From: Metridium senile | Taxonomy: Eukaryota > Cnidaria > Anthozoa > Actiniaria > Metridiidae | Assembly (NCBI GenBank): GCA_949775045.1 | Contig: OX459109.1 | Span: forward strand, 1,114,990-1,178,989 | Reading direction: 5' to 3' | Length of the DNA stretch: 64,000 bases | Part shown: piece after piece, positions 1 to 12,123 of the stretch | Numbering within the stretch: position 1 is the stretch's first letter | Layout: the number at the start of each line of letters is the position of its first letter | Notes under the pieces: model-generated | Told to the model about the DNA's origin: nothing | Databases searched by the model: none | The model's input: only the letters and a program-made list of their open reading frames with translations | Program-made: the position numbers and the translations under genes

Positions 1-230
1 TATTGTGTTAAACTCTCTTTAAACTACGATTTTTTAATGCGAAATTTAATGCTGATCAGTTCCAAATATGAAAAGAAAATAGGTGTCCCGAGCTTGTTTT
101 CGAGATAATCAGCATTTAATGGATGCCTACGCGCGAGATTTTGAAGAAAAACTGTACTTGCGAAAACGGAAGCGATATGAAAAAAAAAACACAACTCATA
201 AGAAAATAGAATCAGTGTGGATGCACTCGC
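1..230. repeat. Dispersed repeat also present near 60.5 kb
   Basis: The stretch containing 'ggtgtcccgagcttgttttcgagat' is matched closely by the stretch around 60540-60605, in an intron of gene C. Nothing coding is seen. It is probably a copy of an unnamed dispersed element cut by the window edge. The rest of 230-420 shows no gene. Confidence 0.4.
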
Positions 231-427
231 TCGTACAAAGAGACTGAGTATTTGAAAAAGTAGTCGTTACTTTTCTATGCACTAGTCAACTACGGTACTG
301 TAATAATTGTACAGCAAACGCAAAATCTAAAAAATAAACTTGTTTTAATTACATTAAATTAAATATTCTTAAACTCTATTTTAAATATGTAAAGCGTTGT
401 TGAACTTTAAGGAATTGACGCTATATA

Positions 428-460
428 AAATATTATTATTATTATTATTATTATTATTAA
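428..460. repeat. (ATT)n microsatellite, probable retroelement tail
   Basis: A run of ATT units follows a 'gacgctatataaaat' stretch, the kind of sequence that often ends non-LTR retroelement copies. No ORF of such an element remains here. Confidence 0.5.
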
Positions 461-608
461 ATCTCAAGACTTTTAAGTAAAAAAAAAGTAAAAGAGAAGT
501 TGAGTGATGACGTCATACAAAATTATTTTCACTATTTCATATTTTAAGCTCTCAATTTTGATAGGCAATCACAAAAGATGTTCACATAGCAAATTTGACC
601 AAAATTCG

Positions 609-772
609 TCCAATAGCAGCTGAGATATGGCCACTTGAATATATAATTTCCCCATACAAAACACTGTATTTTCGGGTCTGTTCCAAACTTTTGGAACAGA
701 GCGTAAATTTATACAGTGATTTGTATGGGGAAATTATATATTCAAGTGGCCAAATCTCAGCTGCTATTTGAC
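609..772. mobile_element. Fold-back (MITE-like) inverted repeat
   Basis: The arms around 609-672 and 708-772 are near-perfect reverse complements, running through 'agctgagat', 'ccacttgaatatataatt' and 'tccccataca'. The short ORFs inside it are by-products of the palindrome, not genes. Confidence 0.7.
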
Positions 773-1111
773 CAATTCTCTTCACATTGTGTGAACGTCT
801 TTTTTGATTGTCCATCGAAATTGGAAGCCAAAAAGTGTTAAAGCCAAAATGTATTTTTTCGTGACGTCACACTTCACCACTCTATAGCATCAGAAGTTTT
901 AGAAACATTATTTTGAAATACAGTAATTTCACTTAATTTGTTAGTTACGTACTGTTCAATACAACACGTGTTTTTGATGTATTTTTGACAGCCCACTTAA
1001 TACGGCCACCCCGTTAATACGGCCACTTTGGGCTGTCCCTTCGGTGGCCGGACTGGCTCTGTCCGAGTAACCACAGGAAGCCCACAAAGTAATATCCTCC
1101 TTATCATGCTA

Positions 1112-1349
1112 AGGGGTGGACCATTTGACTTTTGAGGGGGGGGGGGGGGGGGGTTGGATGATTTGGTCCGTGCAGGAAATTTTTTTTCGACCGCTTCCAT
1201 GAGCACGAAATTTATTTGATAAAAATGCAAAGATTTGAGTGGCGATTTTGGTTTGCAGGAAATTTTTTTTGGCCCTTTTCTGCAGGAAATTAATTTTCAA
1301 AATCATCCATCCCCCCCCCCCTCCTCAAAAGTCAAATGGCCCACCCCTA
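1112..1349. mobile_element. Fold-back element with poly-G/poly-C arms
   Basis: The left end 'aggggtggaccatttgac' followed by a long G run is mirrored by a C run and 'gtcaaatggcccacccct' at the right end. Two inner copies of 'caggaaatttttttt' lie between the arms. It explains the overlapping ORFs on both strands. Confidence 0.65.
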
Positions 1350-1811
1350 CTTTATTTATCGACCGCCATTACCGAGAGATGTCAATTTGGGACAGCTTCA
1401 TTTCAAGACAAATCCTCGATGTTTAGAAAGTTTAAACATCAGAAAGAGGTATTGTATACAATTTTTATATTCACAGTAGACTGTTTACGGTTTAATGTTT
1501 CATGAAGCGCGTTGCTAAACTTCTTACCTTTCTAGTAAAACTAATCGTACCTTCGTTTATTTGTTATGAACTTGTTAGCCTTGTTAATAAAACTAATATT
1601 ACCGTATCAAATTGCTTTGACACAAGCTACAATTACTTAAAGTGTTAATATCAAAATTACTCAACTGTTAGCAGTTAGCACCGCCAAAAAAATGATCAAT
1701 CGCGTTTTGAATTCCGGTTAACTCACATGACCATTTGGGGCGCTCCAAATGGTCATGTGACATTAAAATAACGTTATTTTAACGATATTTTAACGTATTT
1801 TAATGTCACAT

Positions 1812-1973
1812 CAGGATTGCAATTTTTGAAAGGGGGGTGCCTAGAGGTATATATATATATATATATATTACTATTCCCTGACAGCAGGAGCCTTTCCAAG
1901 GCCCAAAAGCGTCGAACTGGTCCATTGAGGGGGTGGCTAGCCACCCCCTTCACCACCCCTGGATCCGCCCCTG
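1812..1973 (-). mobile_element. hAT-like MITE, copy 1
   Basis: The right end reads 'ggatccgcccctg', and the interior matches the copy at 9281-9421 in opposite orientation, including the 'ctattccctgacagcagga' segment and an (AT)n run. Ends of the form CAGGGGCGGATCC are typical of non-autonomous hAT elements. Confidence 0.6.
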
Positions 1974-2133
1974 GATTGATCGTTTTTTGGTGGTACTAAC
2001 AGTTGAGTAATTTTGGACTTGACTTCAAGTTTCGATCACTTAATCATATCTTCCGTTGAATTAATTCTAATTACTAATGCATATTTAATTTACATTCTTT
2101 TGTTGTTGTTTAATTTCTAATATTAAAGATACA

Positions 2134-2172
2134 ATGCCAAAGTCTTTGGACACTGCAAAATTTTATGTTTAA
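2134..2172 (+). pseudogene. Gene A start exon, disrupted
   Basis: This aligns with the start exon of gene C (62572-62537, encoding MPKSVDMANVNE). In gene A the ATG context and the first eight codons are recognisable (MPKSLDTA), but extra bases bring in a TAA at 2170-2172. The donor that reads GAG|GTAAGA in gene C has become GAAGTAGGA. Either gene A now starts elsewhere (another exon, or within exon 2), or the copy is no longer translated from its ancestral start. Confidence 0.5.
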
Positions 2173-2199
2173 AATGAAGTAGGATATGTAGTCATTCCA

Positions 2200-2560
2200 T
2201 CGTCATCATTGCAATCATCACCTCTCTATTATCATCATCATCACCATTATCATTACTATCATCATCAACATCATCATCACCAATTTTGTTATCTAACTAT
2301 CCTCGATCATAATCATCATAACCATCATCATCACATCACTACAATCATCATCATCATTTTCACTTTTGTAATCATTATCATTATCACTGTCAGAGGCATT
2401 ATTATCATCATTGTCACCATTGCCGTCATCACAATCATAATCATCATCATTGTCATAATTGTCATCATTATTATCATTGCCACCATGATCGCGGTCGATC
2501 CTCATTTCCATCATCATTATAACCATAATTATCATCATCATCATCATCATCATCCCTAGA
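2200..2560. repeat. (CAT)n/(ATC)n microsatellite, gene A intron 1
   Basis: Imperfect trinucleotide repeats fill the intron in front of exon 2. The matching intron of gene C (62080-62520) carries the complementary repeat. His-rich or Asp-rich ORFs here are artefacts. Confidence 0.85.
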
Positions 2561-2598
2561 ATCAATAATTACTCAAAGTTGTATTTTTATTTTCCTAG

Positions 2599-2802
2599 TC
2601 TGCTGCTGAGCTCAATGACTTCGACCGTCTCTACCTTAGTTTTGCTGAGAAGGAGATAACTGGTTTCTTTGCAGAACTATGTTTTGAGTATAAAACACAT
2701 TCTCTTGATGAGCTTAACACTGCAAGTATAACACATCTACGTCATGTAAACACATTGAGAGAGATAACCAGAAAAAAGCATGACTTCAATAAACTTGCAA
2801 AG
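2599..2802 (+). CDS. Gene A exon 2: SAM-like helical region
   Basis: Sixty-eight codons, phase 0 on both sides, begin after 'tttcctag' and end at 'gcaaag|gtatct'. The pattern FFAELCFEY...HSLDEL...HLRH...LREI resembles the second half of a SAM domain (a short helix, then SxxxL, then a closing helix). The likeness is only moderate; it could be another small helical adaptor domain. Gene C encodes 70 codons here, with a small in-frame difference in the middle. Confidence 0.5.
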
Positions 2803-5800
2803 GTATCTTTAGTTAATAGAATCAATCAAAATATATTTATGCACCATTATGATAGCAAAATGCATACCTGGCTGCAGTCATCACTATTTATTAACAACAG
2901 GTTTCCATTTAAATCTGTACTTTCCCATTTAAATCTGTACTTATGCAAATTGTGTTGATGTGTGCTAAACACACAGATCAACCAATCAGAGTATATTATT
3001 TCTAAAGTGAACTTCTCTAAGCACACATCAACAATATTTGCATATAAAGTACAGATTTAAATGGGAACCTGTTTAACATATATTTCGATGGCAAATATTC
3101 CACTAAATCAAGTCATACTTGAGCTCATAGCTGAGAAGGCTGTACTGAGTCAGCTTGTTTTGTACGAGGAGATTGAGTGGAATAGCTGTTTTATTATATC
3201 CACATCTACTCGATTAATGTGAGAATTTCTTTTCTACCCACAGTATATGTGTGAGCTGATAGCCTAGTAGTAGTAGAGGAAACAATCAGTAAGCGTGATT
3301 GCTCAATCCAGTGGATTTGGATATTATATAATATTGTTATTCTTGTTCTTATTCAACAGATACATGGCAAGTTTGATTTTTCAGCAGAGCTTTCAAAGAA
3401 TGGTGTCCCTATTATTCCACTTTCTGACATTGAAGTACAAAAACGTGTTGGAGCAGGTCCGCTGTCAGGTGTTGCTTGCACAGCTCTTTTAAACCAAGAT
3501 GGGAAAAAGGTACATTACAAATATATCATTATCATCATCATTATCATCATCATTGTAATTATAACTATAGTTATTTATAGCCTCCTCCACAGGCGTCTCT
3601 GTGATCTAATTTGGATTTGAGTTTCCTGTGCTGCTACTAGAGAGGGACTAGGTGCTAGCTTAACACAGGAAGCCACACAGGAAGCCCAAAGGCCCAAAGA
3701 TGAAAAAAGAGATACCTGCGGAGGAGGCTAAATTATTTAGTGATAACATTCATTTATTTTAAACTATTTGTACTGTGCATTAGATTATATGCACATCAAA
3801 TTATGATTATTATCATCATCATCATTACTTTCAATATCATCACCATCATTAATACCATCATCATCATAACTTTTTGTCATCATTGCCATTATCACTAACC
3901 ATTGTCATCATTATCATCATCATCTTCACTATCATATCATTACCATCATCATCATCACCAACATCATTATCATAACCATGAAAGTCATCTCTGAATTGCT
4001 GTCTCTTTCAGATAAGAGTATGTCTGCGATATCCACAAAGTGAGCAACAACTGCATGGATTTCTCCAGGAAGCTAAGATGCTATCAACTCTACAACACCC
4101 GAACATCCTTAAACTCTATGGAGTGGTTGCACCTGGGCCTTATGTCAAGAGTATTGCACTGGTAAATATTTTCAAATGATTTTGCTGTTGTGTTGTTATA
4201 TAATTTCTGTTTTTGTGAGTTGTTGTTGTTGCCTTAATTTGCTTTTATTGCTACTGTTGTTCATGTTTATAATAATGGTAGTAATGTTTAATAAACAAGC
4301 ACAAGTGTTCTGTCAGGGTTTAAAACCATGAGGCAAAGTGAGGCGAGGAGAAGCCGACTGAATCTAGATTTTATAAAAGAGATTAATGAACGGCTTCAAA
4401 ACTCCATCTTATATTTGTTGTTTTTTTTTTGTAAAAAGAATCAATAATTTAAGAGTGTTTTTTATAAAAATCCAGGTTAAAAATTATGTAAAGTGTTGAA
4501 TCTTTATTTCCAGTTTACACAATCTTGGCATGTAACCCGCAATCTGCAAGAACTTGCATGAATTTTCAAGTTTCTGCCAAGATTTAATTTAGATCTTCCC
4601 AAGGTCCTTCCAAAAACTTCCTTGTTTTAGTAAGATCTTGGATGATCTTTAATACCAGATCTTACAAAATACACATGTGTCTTAATAATAATATAGATTA
4701 TGAATAGGAAAGCGAGAAGGCTTGTCATTTTTTATTACTTTGTATATTTCGGCCTTTTTTAAAGCTAATAATTATAAACTACCATCACGCTTCAAGTTAA
4801 AAGAAAGAACAAATTTTCGACATAAACACAACATTGTCTACAAACTATAATGCCCACATTGGGGAAACAGCTAGAAGAATAGAGGAACGCATAGCAGAAC
4901 ATAGTGGAAAAGACAAGAAATCATATTTCACTAAACATAGCATTGAAACAGGACACGATACCATAAACATCGAACACTCAAGTATTCTCGCATCTAACTT
5001 TAGACAATACAGAAAAAGAAAAACATCAGAAGCACTATTTATAAAAGAACAAAAGCCTAGCTTGAATGAACAAGGACAATCGATTCCCTTGAGCCTCTTA
5101 AAATATTCAGTTCACTTTGCTGTAGATGGCCTTTGGATAAAGGCCGAAATATACAAAGTAATATAAAGTGACAAGCCTTCTCGCTTTCCTATTCATTATC
5201 AAACTGTATGCCCAAGTAAACATATTCAATATAGATTAATTACTATTTAACCCTTTATACAACACTTACGGTTTTTTCAATATACATGTACCATATTGAA
5301 TTAATAATAATATAATAATAATAAATTGATAATTACAATTCTTGGACAGGTTTTGGAGTTTGCACCACATGGCAACATAGTCGAATCACTGGGCTTATTT
5401 ACTGTAAAAGACTTTTGTAAAATCTTACCTCAAATACTGGATGTTCTGCAGTTTATCGACAGCAAGGGATTTGTTCATTGTCGACTCAGTGAATTTGCAG
5501 TTTTCCCCTTTTCTCCAACTTTGGTAAGCAAGATGATTTTATTGGGAGAGTGGGAAATTTAAAACCAATTAAAGTTTAAGGACGTACAGGACATCTTTGT
5601 TTTGTCGCAACTGCTAATGGTAGCTGCAAATGATTGAATCTTTATCATCATCATTATAATCATCATCTGTCCATTAGCTTTCACATCATGATCAATTTTC
5701 ATTATTACCATGATGATATGATTATCTAGTACTGGATTATTTGTTTATTTGTTTGTAGTAAATTATAATTAACAATTAGACCTGCAGCCTGAATGATCTA

Positions 5801-8800
5801 CAAGAAGGCCAAATGGGCTATAGATTCGTACACGATGAGGGCAGGAGCTTGGGGGGAGTTCCGGGGAAAAAGTACTGGGGATGCTTGTCGGAAATTTTCA
5901 AAATCACCCCTTAAAGATACTGGAAGTCTTTTAAAAAGGGCATGGCTTGATGAATTTTACCCCCTAAGAGATACCACATTAATTAATAATATTAATATAT
6001 GTATCAGAAGCGAATATCGATGTGCTCTTCTCTCCTTTTTCGACACCCTAAGAGATACCAGAAAATGCTAATTTTCAAAAATTCGCATTTGACACCCTAA
6101 AAGATACCAAATCGCTGATTTTTACCACTAAGAGATACGACAAGCATCCCCGGTACTTTTTCCCTGAAACCCCCCCCCCCCCCCTCCCCTGGGCGAGAGG
6201 TCTAATTGATGATATGATAATGGTTATCAATGTTATCACAGACCATTTCCATCCTAATGCATGATTGTATTATAATCATTATCATCAGCATCATTATAGA
6301 TCTTCTTTGAATTATTCACTGCACTCTTTCATGAAACAATCATATTTAGGTTCATATTTAGGCTAGACTGTACATTGATCAATTATTGTATTAATTATCA
6401 TCATTAGACGTATAGTTGTATAGTTTTTAATCGGTGCTCTTTCATGAAACAATCATATTTAGGTTCATATTTAGGCTAGACTGTACATTGATCAATTATT
6501 GTATTAATTATCATCATTAGACGTATAGTTGTATAGTTTTTAATCGGTGCTGTTATTGTTTTTGTCACAATAAACAGATAAAATTGGGAGGATTTGGAGG
6601 CTGCGTAAACAAAGATTTTTTTTCTCAAAAGTAAGTATAAACTTTTTTATTTTTTCTTATTTTAAAATAGTAGCAAATAAATTTTTGAAGAAACATCTGA
6701 AATTCAAAAAAAAAATGTAATTGTGTGTTTAATTAAGCACCATTTGCACATATTTCAGATGGAATTAACAGTAGTTGCTGCACTTTATAAGTGATCCAAA
6801 TCATTATATGTATTCCCGTACGAAACTTTAAGGGTGAACTCAGTGAGAATCAAGCGTGATTCTAGCCAGACAATGCTTTTGAAGCCATGACAAGAGCGAG
6901 ACAGAGCCTAACAGGGATATTTGTCTGGCTCGCACTGATGAACCATACAGTTGTTTGGCTTGATTATGGGTCCGAATCAGGCTATAATCTTGTGTGAGCT
7001 ATCAAGTGATGCGACGTGAAGCAGCGGCAAAACATCAAGATTTTTTCAAGCCAGTTAATCACCAATAATCAGGCCCGACATTTCAGTCTTACGATAAGCT
7101 ATTTTTTGTGTGTGCGAATTGACGTATAATTACGGTAAATCGATTATCGTTGTATTACAAAACTGCAATTTTTTTGTGCGCGAATTGACGTATAATTACG
7201 GTAAATCGATTATCGTTGTATTACAAAACTGCAATTTTTTTGTGCGCGAATTAATGTATTTTACGTTAAAATAATTTTTATTTTACGAATCTGCAGTGTA
7301 CGTTGCACGAATAAAGAATCGATTACTGCAGCCAGCTGTCAAATAAGTCAGGTCATCCTCAGGCTGATCATCGTTGTTGTCTTCGCTAATGTATTCGCTG
7401 TAATGTTCTTGATAATTTCCTTCTAGCTCATTGTCCTCGATCTGAGCTTCTATCAACTGTTGCTCAAGGACGACTCTTTCACAAATATCATCGCAATATT
7501 GATGAAATTCCCCGGGTTGCTCTTGCCTCGCGTGAGATAAAGAATTATTTTGCGTTTCAGGCGTAATACTATGTCACGGATCTGATTGCTTTGATTAAGT
7601 AAAGGAACAATTACCTCGACATATTCTGAACATAATCACCTGGTGAATTCATCATGAGTGATCTTTCTTTTCTTGTTGCCTCTAGTGTGACTTTCTGCCA
7701 TAATTTTACGATTTAAGAAGTTTATGATATCTACACCGTAACGTTCAGCAAGTATGCAGTAAATGGGTTGGCGTTCAACTAGGCATTGTGTTAACAAGCC
7801 CTTGTTGACCTCGGGTATCAAAGGCACGCAACATATACCTTCATATTTGATTTTGTAGCCTGATTCAGCTCTTTTGATAATAGTGTAGGGTTTCAAAATG
7901 TTTGACATTTTGGCGCTCAAATTGAGACATTCGTTGAAAACGCTCTAGATCTGTTGGAGAACATTTGCCTGGAGCAGTAAAATAATTGTTTAGCGAAAAC
8001 CTTATCATGTCAATTCTCCATGCCTGCATATATTTTGCATCAGACAAAAGTATTGCGGTGATTCCAAAATCGCGGTGTACTCTAAGGGGTAGTTTCTCCC
8101 CTGGACAAGATGTAGATGTTATGTGGAGACTGAGCAGTGGATCTCGAGAAAGATATCTGGGTAGGATCCTTCAAATTGGCCCCAAAGGTATGTTTTAATA
8201 ATATAATTCTATATAAAATAAAAAAACAAGATTGATCAATAGTATTATACCGATTTTATATATTGGAGAGGGCAAATTTATCATTATATTCAAGTTTTAC
8301 TGACGACCGCCCTCAGCTAGTCCATGCGTTTTGAAAATTGGGCGCCAGAAAACGTCCTTGAAATAATTATTTCTTAAGCCTCATAAAACAAACTAGATAT
8401 TTCAATCGGTTATCTCAAGTCACTGTTAGACCTTTTCTAAGCATACCAGTATTGTTTTAACTATTTTACCCACAAGAAAATTTATGTAATTAGAATATAT
8501 ATATATATCAGAATTTTGGCGCCCAATATATTCCGCCCAATATATGTACTGCTCAAACTAGTCTCAAACTGTCTCACGGCTTTTTGAAAATCACTACAAC
8601 CAATGATTGTATTATTTTCTTTTACCATCGCAAAAGCGACTAATAAGAAATTTTTGATTTTCATTTCAGATTTTTTCACAGCATTTGCTATAAAGAATAA
8701 AAAAGACCTACCGCTTCCAAAGCAAGTGAACGAGACATTCACGCAGCAAATTAGCTATGCGCGCGTCAAAGTGAACAGGCAAAATAACCCTAGGTCACAA

Positions 8801-11800
8801 GCTAAGTGAAAAAATCTATATATAATTTTATTTTTTTATCTTTATTTTGTATTATAATACGAACTGTAGTGAACATTTATATATCACGTACTGTAAACCT
8901 AATTGCCGCCGTGACAAGATTGTAATAAATGTATTGGATTACAACTAGAGTTGATGATATCTTAATTAGCGTTATGTCTGTGCGAGCTCGAATTACAAGC
9001 CACGCAAACAAACCATAATCAAGCCAAAATAGCAGCCAGAATAGCGCCATACATGTATGGCCCGACAAATGTCACGCTATCAGCCTGAAAATTATCGTCC
9101 ATTTAACGCTCGTTTTTCACGCTTCTGTCAGGCTTAATTATCGCTATGTTTGGTTCATTGCTTTCACGCTCAGTTTTCGCTTCTGTTTGGCCGAAATGTC
9201 AGGCTATATTTTGGTTCTTGTCTGGCCGATATTTTTTGTACGGGTTACACTATAACTATACTATAACCCCTCATGCATATCAGGGGCGGATCCAGGCTAG
9301 CCACCCCCTCTATGGACCAGTTCGACCCATTCGGGCCTTGGAAAGGTTCCTGCTGTCAGGGAATAGTAATATATATATACCCCTAGCCACCCCCCTTTCA
9401 AAAATTCTGGATCCGCCACTGCATATTGTAAACAATCTGACAAAAATGACCAAAACTGACAATTTTTAATGGACTATAGCCCATGCAAAATGCTCAAAAA
9501 TGACGATTTTTGATGGACTATAGCACATGCAAAATGCTCAAAAATGATAATAAGAGGTTGGCGGTCATTATGAAAAAAGCGGTTCACGTACCATTTTTGT
9601 ACAATTTGATTTATTTAATAAAATTATTTAATACCATATATTCTCCTTCAGATAAACATAATGTCATTTTACTAGAGTGCTTAGTTTTGGAATTAGAAAA
9701 CTCATGACGTCACATGAAATCAATCTATTGTATTAATCATATTAATTCTTAATTTTCTTGTTTAAGTAAATATCTTTAGGATTGTACATATTGACCCAGA
9801 AATATTGCATAATTATATATTTTTGTTAACTCCAATTATGTCATCTAACTAGATTAGCTTTTGCTATTTTTAGATGACATGTATGATTTCTCAAGTAATT
9901 TTCTTTACATTATTACCATGTATTTATATTTGTAATTGTAATTGTACGAATAAATGAGTTGTTGTTGTTGATTTCAGGTCAAAACATGCTAATGTTGGGT
10001 CACTGCTTGAGTTTGGATTTAATTCTTCTATCAAAGGCACAACAGGAATGATAGGATGGTTTGCTGTTTTTGTAGAGAGGATTTTTTTTTTTCTTGAAAA
10101 ATATCGCCCTTCTGAGATTGCATATAACACACAGTCAGACTTGGTGAGTTAGATACAACTACATTAGCTCTATATATGAGATATATATAAAATATAGTTA
10201 TGTATTATCTAATAAGATATAAATTGCTACTGTGTAGGTATTCTAATTTAAGAGTTATTTGTCAATGATAATTAAAAGCGGCTAAATACGAGACACAGAA
10301 ACCCTCAAATTGTAGCGCAACAATGTTGCATTGCAAGTTTTCAATCGATGCTGCACGTTTTTCACCTCACAATCTCAACTTGTCACGTAACAAAAAATAT
10401 GTGGTCTACTTTCCGCAACAAATTTGCATTTTTTGTCAATTTTAGACTCATCTAGATACAAATTAAGCAAAACAACAGCTACAGCATGCTTTTGCTGTCG
10501 CGCTGCAGCCGCCATCTTGGAATTGTAACTCAACTAGCCAATCAGGATGCAGAATTTGCTCATCCGGCAACACATTTTTTGTTGCGTGACAAGTTGAGAT
10601 CGTGAGGTGAAAACGTGCAACATCAACATCAACTGAAAACCTGCAATGCAACAATGTTGCGCTACAAGTTGAGGGTTTCTGTGTCTTGTATTTCGCCACC
10701 TTAAAATCCTAATGACAGGTATTATTTTCTATTTATTTGATGTTTCATCCATTCACTCATTCATCCATCCATTCACTCATCCATTTATTCATCCACCATC
10801 CTTCCATCATCCATTCACTCATCCATTTATTCATCCACCATCCTTCCATCATCCATTCACTCATCCATTTATTCATCCACCATCCTTCCATCATCCATTC
10901 ACTCATCCATTTATTCATCCACCATCCTTCCATCATCCATCCACTCATCCATTTATTCATCCATCCATCATTCATCCATCCATTCATCCATTCATCTATT
11001 CACTCATCCATTTATTCATCCATCCATTCATCCATTCATCTATTCACTCATCCATTTATTCATCAATCCATCCATCCATCCATTCATTCATCCATTCATC
11101 CATTCAATCATCCATTTATTCATCCATCCATTCATCCATTCATCTATTCACTCATCCATTTATTCATCCATCCATTTATCCATTCATCTATTCACTCATC
11201 CATTTATTCATCAATCCATCCATCCATCCATTCATTCATCCATTCATCCATTCAATCATCCATTTATTCATCCATCCATCATTCATCCATCCATTCATTC
11301 ATCCATTCACTCATTCATCCATTCATTCACTCATCCATTTATTCATCCATCCATTCATTCATTCATCCATCCATCATTCATCAACCCATTCATTCATCCA
11401 TCCATCATTCATCAACCCATTCATCCATTATTGATTCATTTAATTTATCCATCTATATAGATATGTTTGTTCTTATAGAAAAAACACCGTTTCAGTCTTT
11501 TTTGTCCACAAGTTTTGATTCCCTTGCTGAAACGAGCTTGGTTTATAAAAGACTACACTTCTTTCCCAACCTTTGAAGAACTGTTTGAAGTTTTGAGAAG
11601 TAAAGTAAGTATATGTGTTTGTGTTTATTTAATTAACATATCATTGTTCAAAAACGTTTACCTTTAAGGCTCACCGTGTTGTGGGTCAGTCATTAGTTCA
11701 AACCAAACAGAGTTCTATGGTTGAACGCTAATGATAACCTATGCTTAACAAGACCTAAGTATACAACTAAAAACTATGGTTGTTGAGCATTTTTGGTATG

Positions 11801-12016
11801 TGCTCAGACATTGTTGAACAAACTACCGCTAGATATAAGGAGCGCACCTTCCATTGAGTCGTTCTGCTATATTACTATTCTTATCATTATTTTCAATATT
11901 GTTATTATAATTATTACATTTACTATTCATTTACTTTATGTTTTCTATTCATTGTAAGAACACTGAGATTATGTGTCATGCTAAGAATTAAATTATAATT
12001 ATTATTATTATTATTA

Positions 12017-12071
<55 letters not shown>

Positions 12072-12076
12072 TATTA

Positions 12077-12123
<47 letters not shown>

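Larger units (their letters stand above)
6800..9250. mobile_element. Insert of about 2.5 kb in gene A intron 6, transposon-like
   Basis: The intron is about 3.3 kb here but only about 350 bp in gene C (59226-58880). The insert is bracketed by 'cccgtac' near 6812 and 'gtacggg' near 9237. Its flanks carry subterminal inverted motifs (gccagacaa / ttgtctggc, cttgattatg / cataatcaag). A 67-bp tandem repeat at about 7105-7250 and a divergent ORF set (7290-8047 minus, 8007-8809 plus) lie inside. I infer a DNA transposon or a transduced segment. The class is unknown. Confidence 0.5.

Noticed and set aside
4834..5166. Functional homing endonuclease gene
   Set aside because: No ATG, a frame break at its start, and the context of a short insertion all point to a decayed retroelement end.
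10712..11576. Long Ile-His-Pro-Ser-rich ORFs (and Met-Asn-Gly-Trp on the other strand)
   Set aside because: They are translations of a tetranucleotide array inside gene A intron 7. The real coding part near the end (11479-11604) is in another frame.
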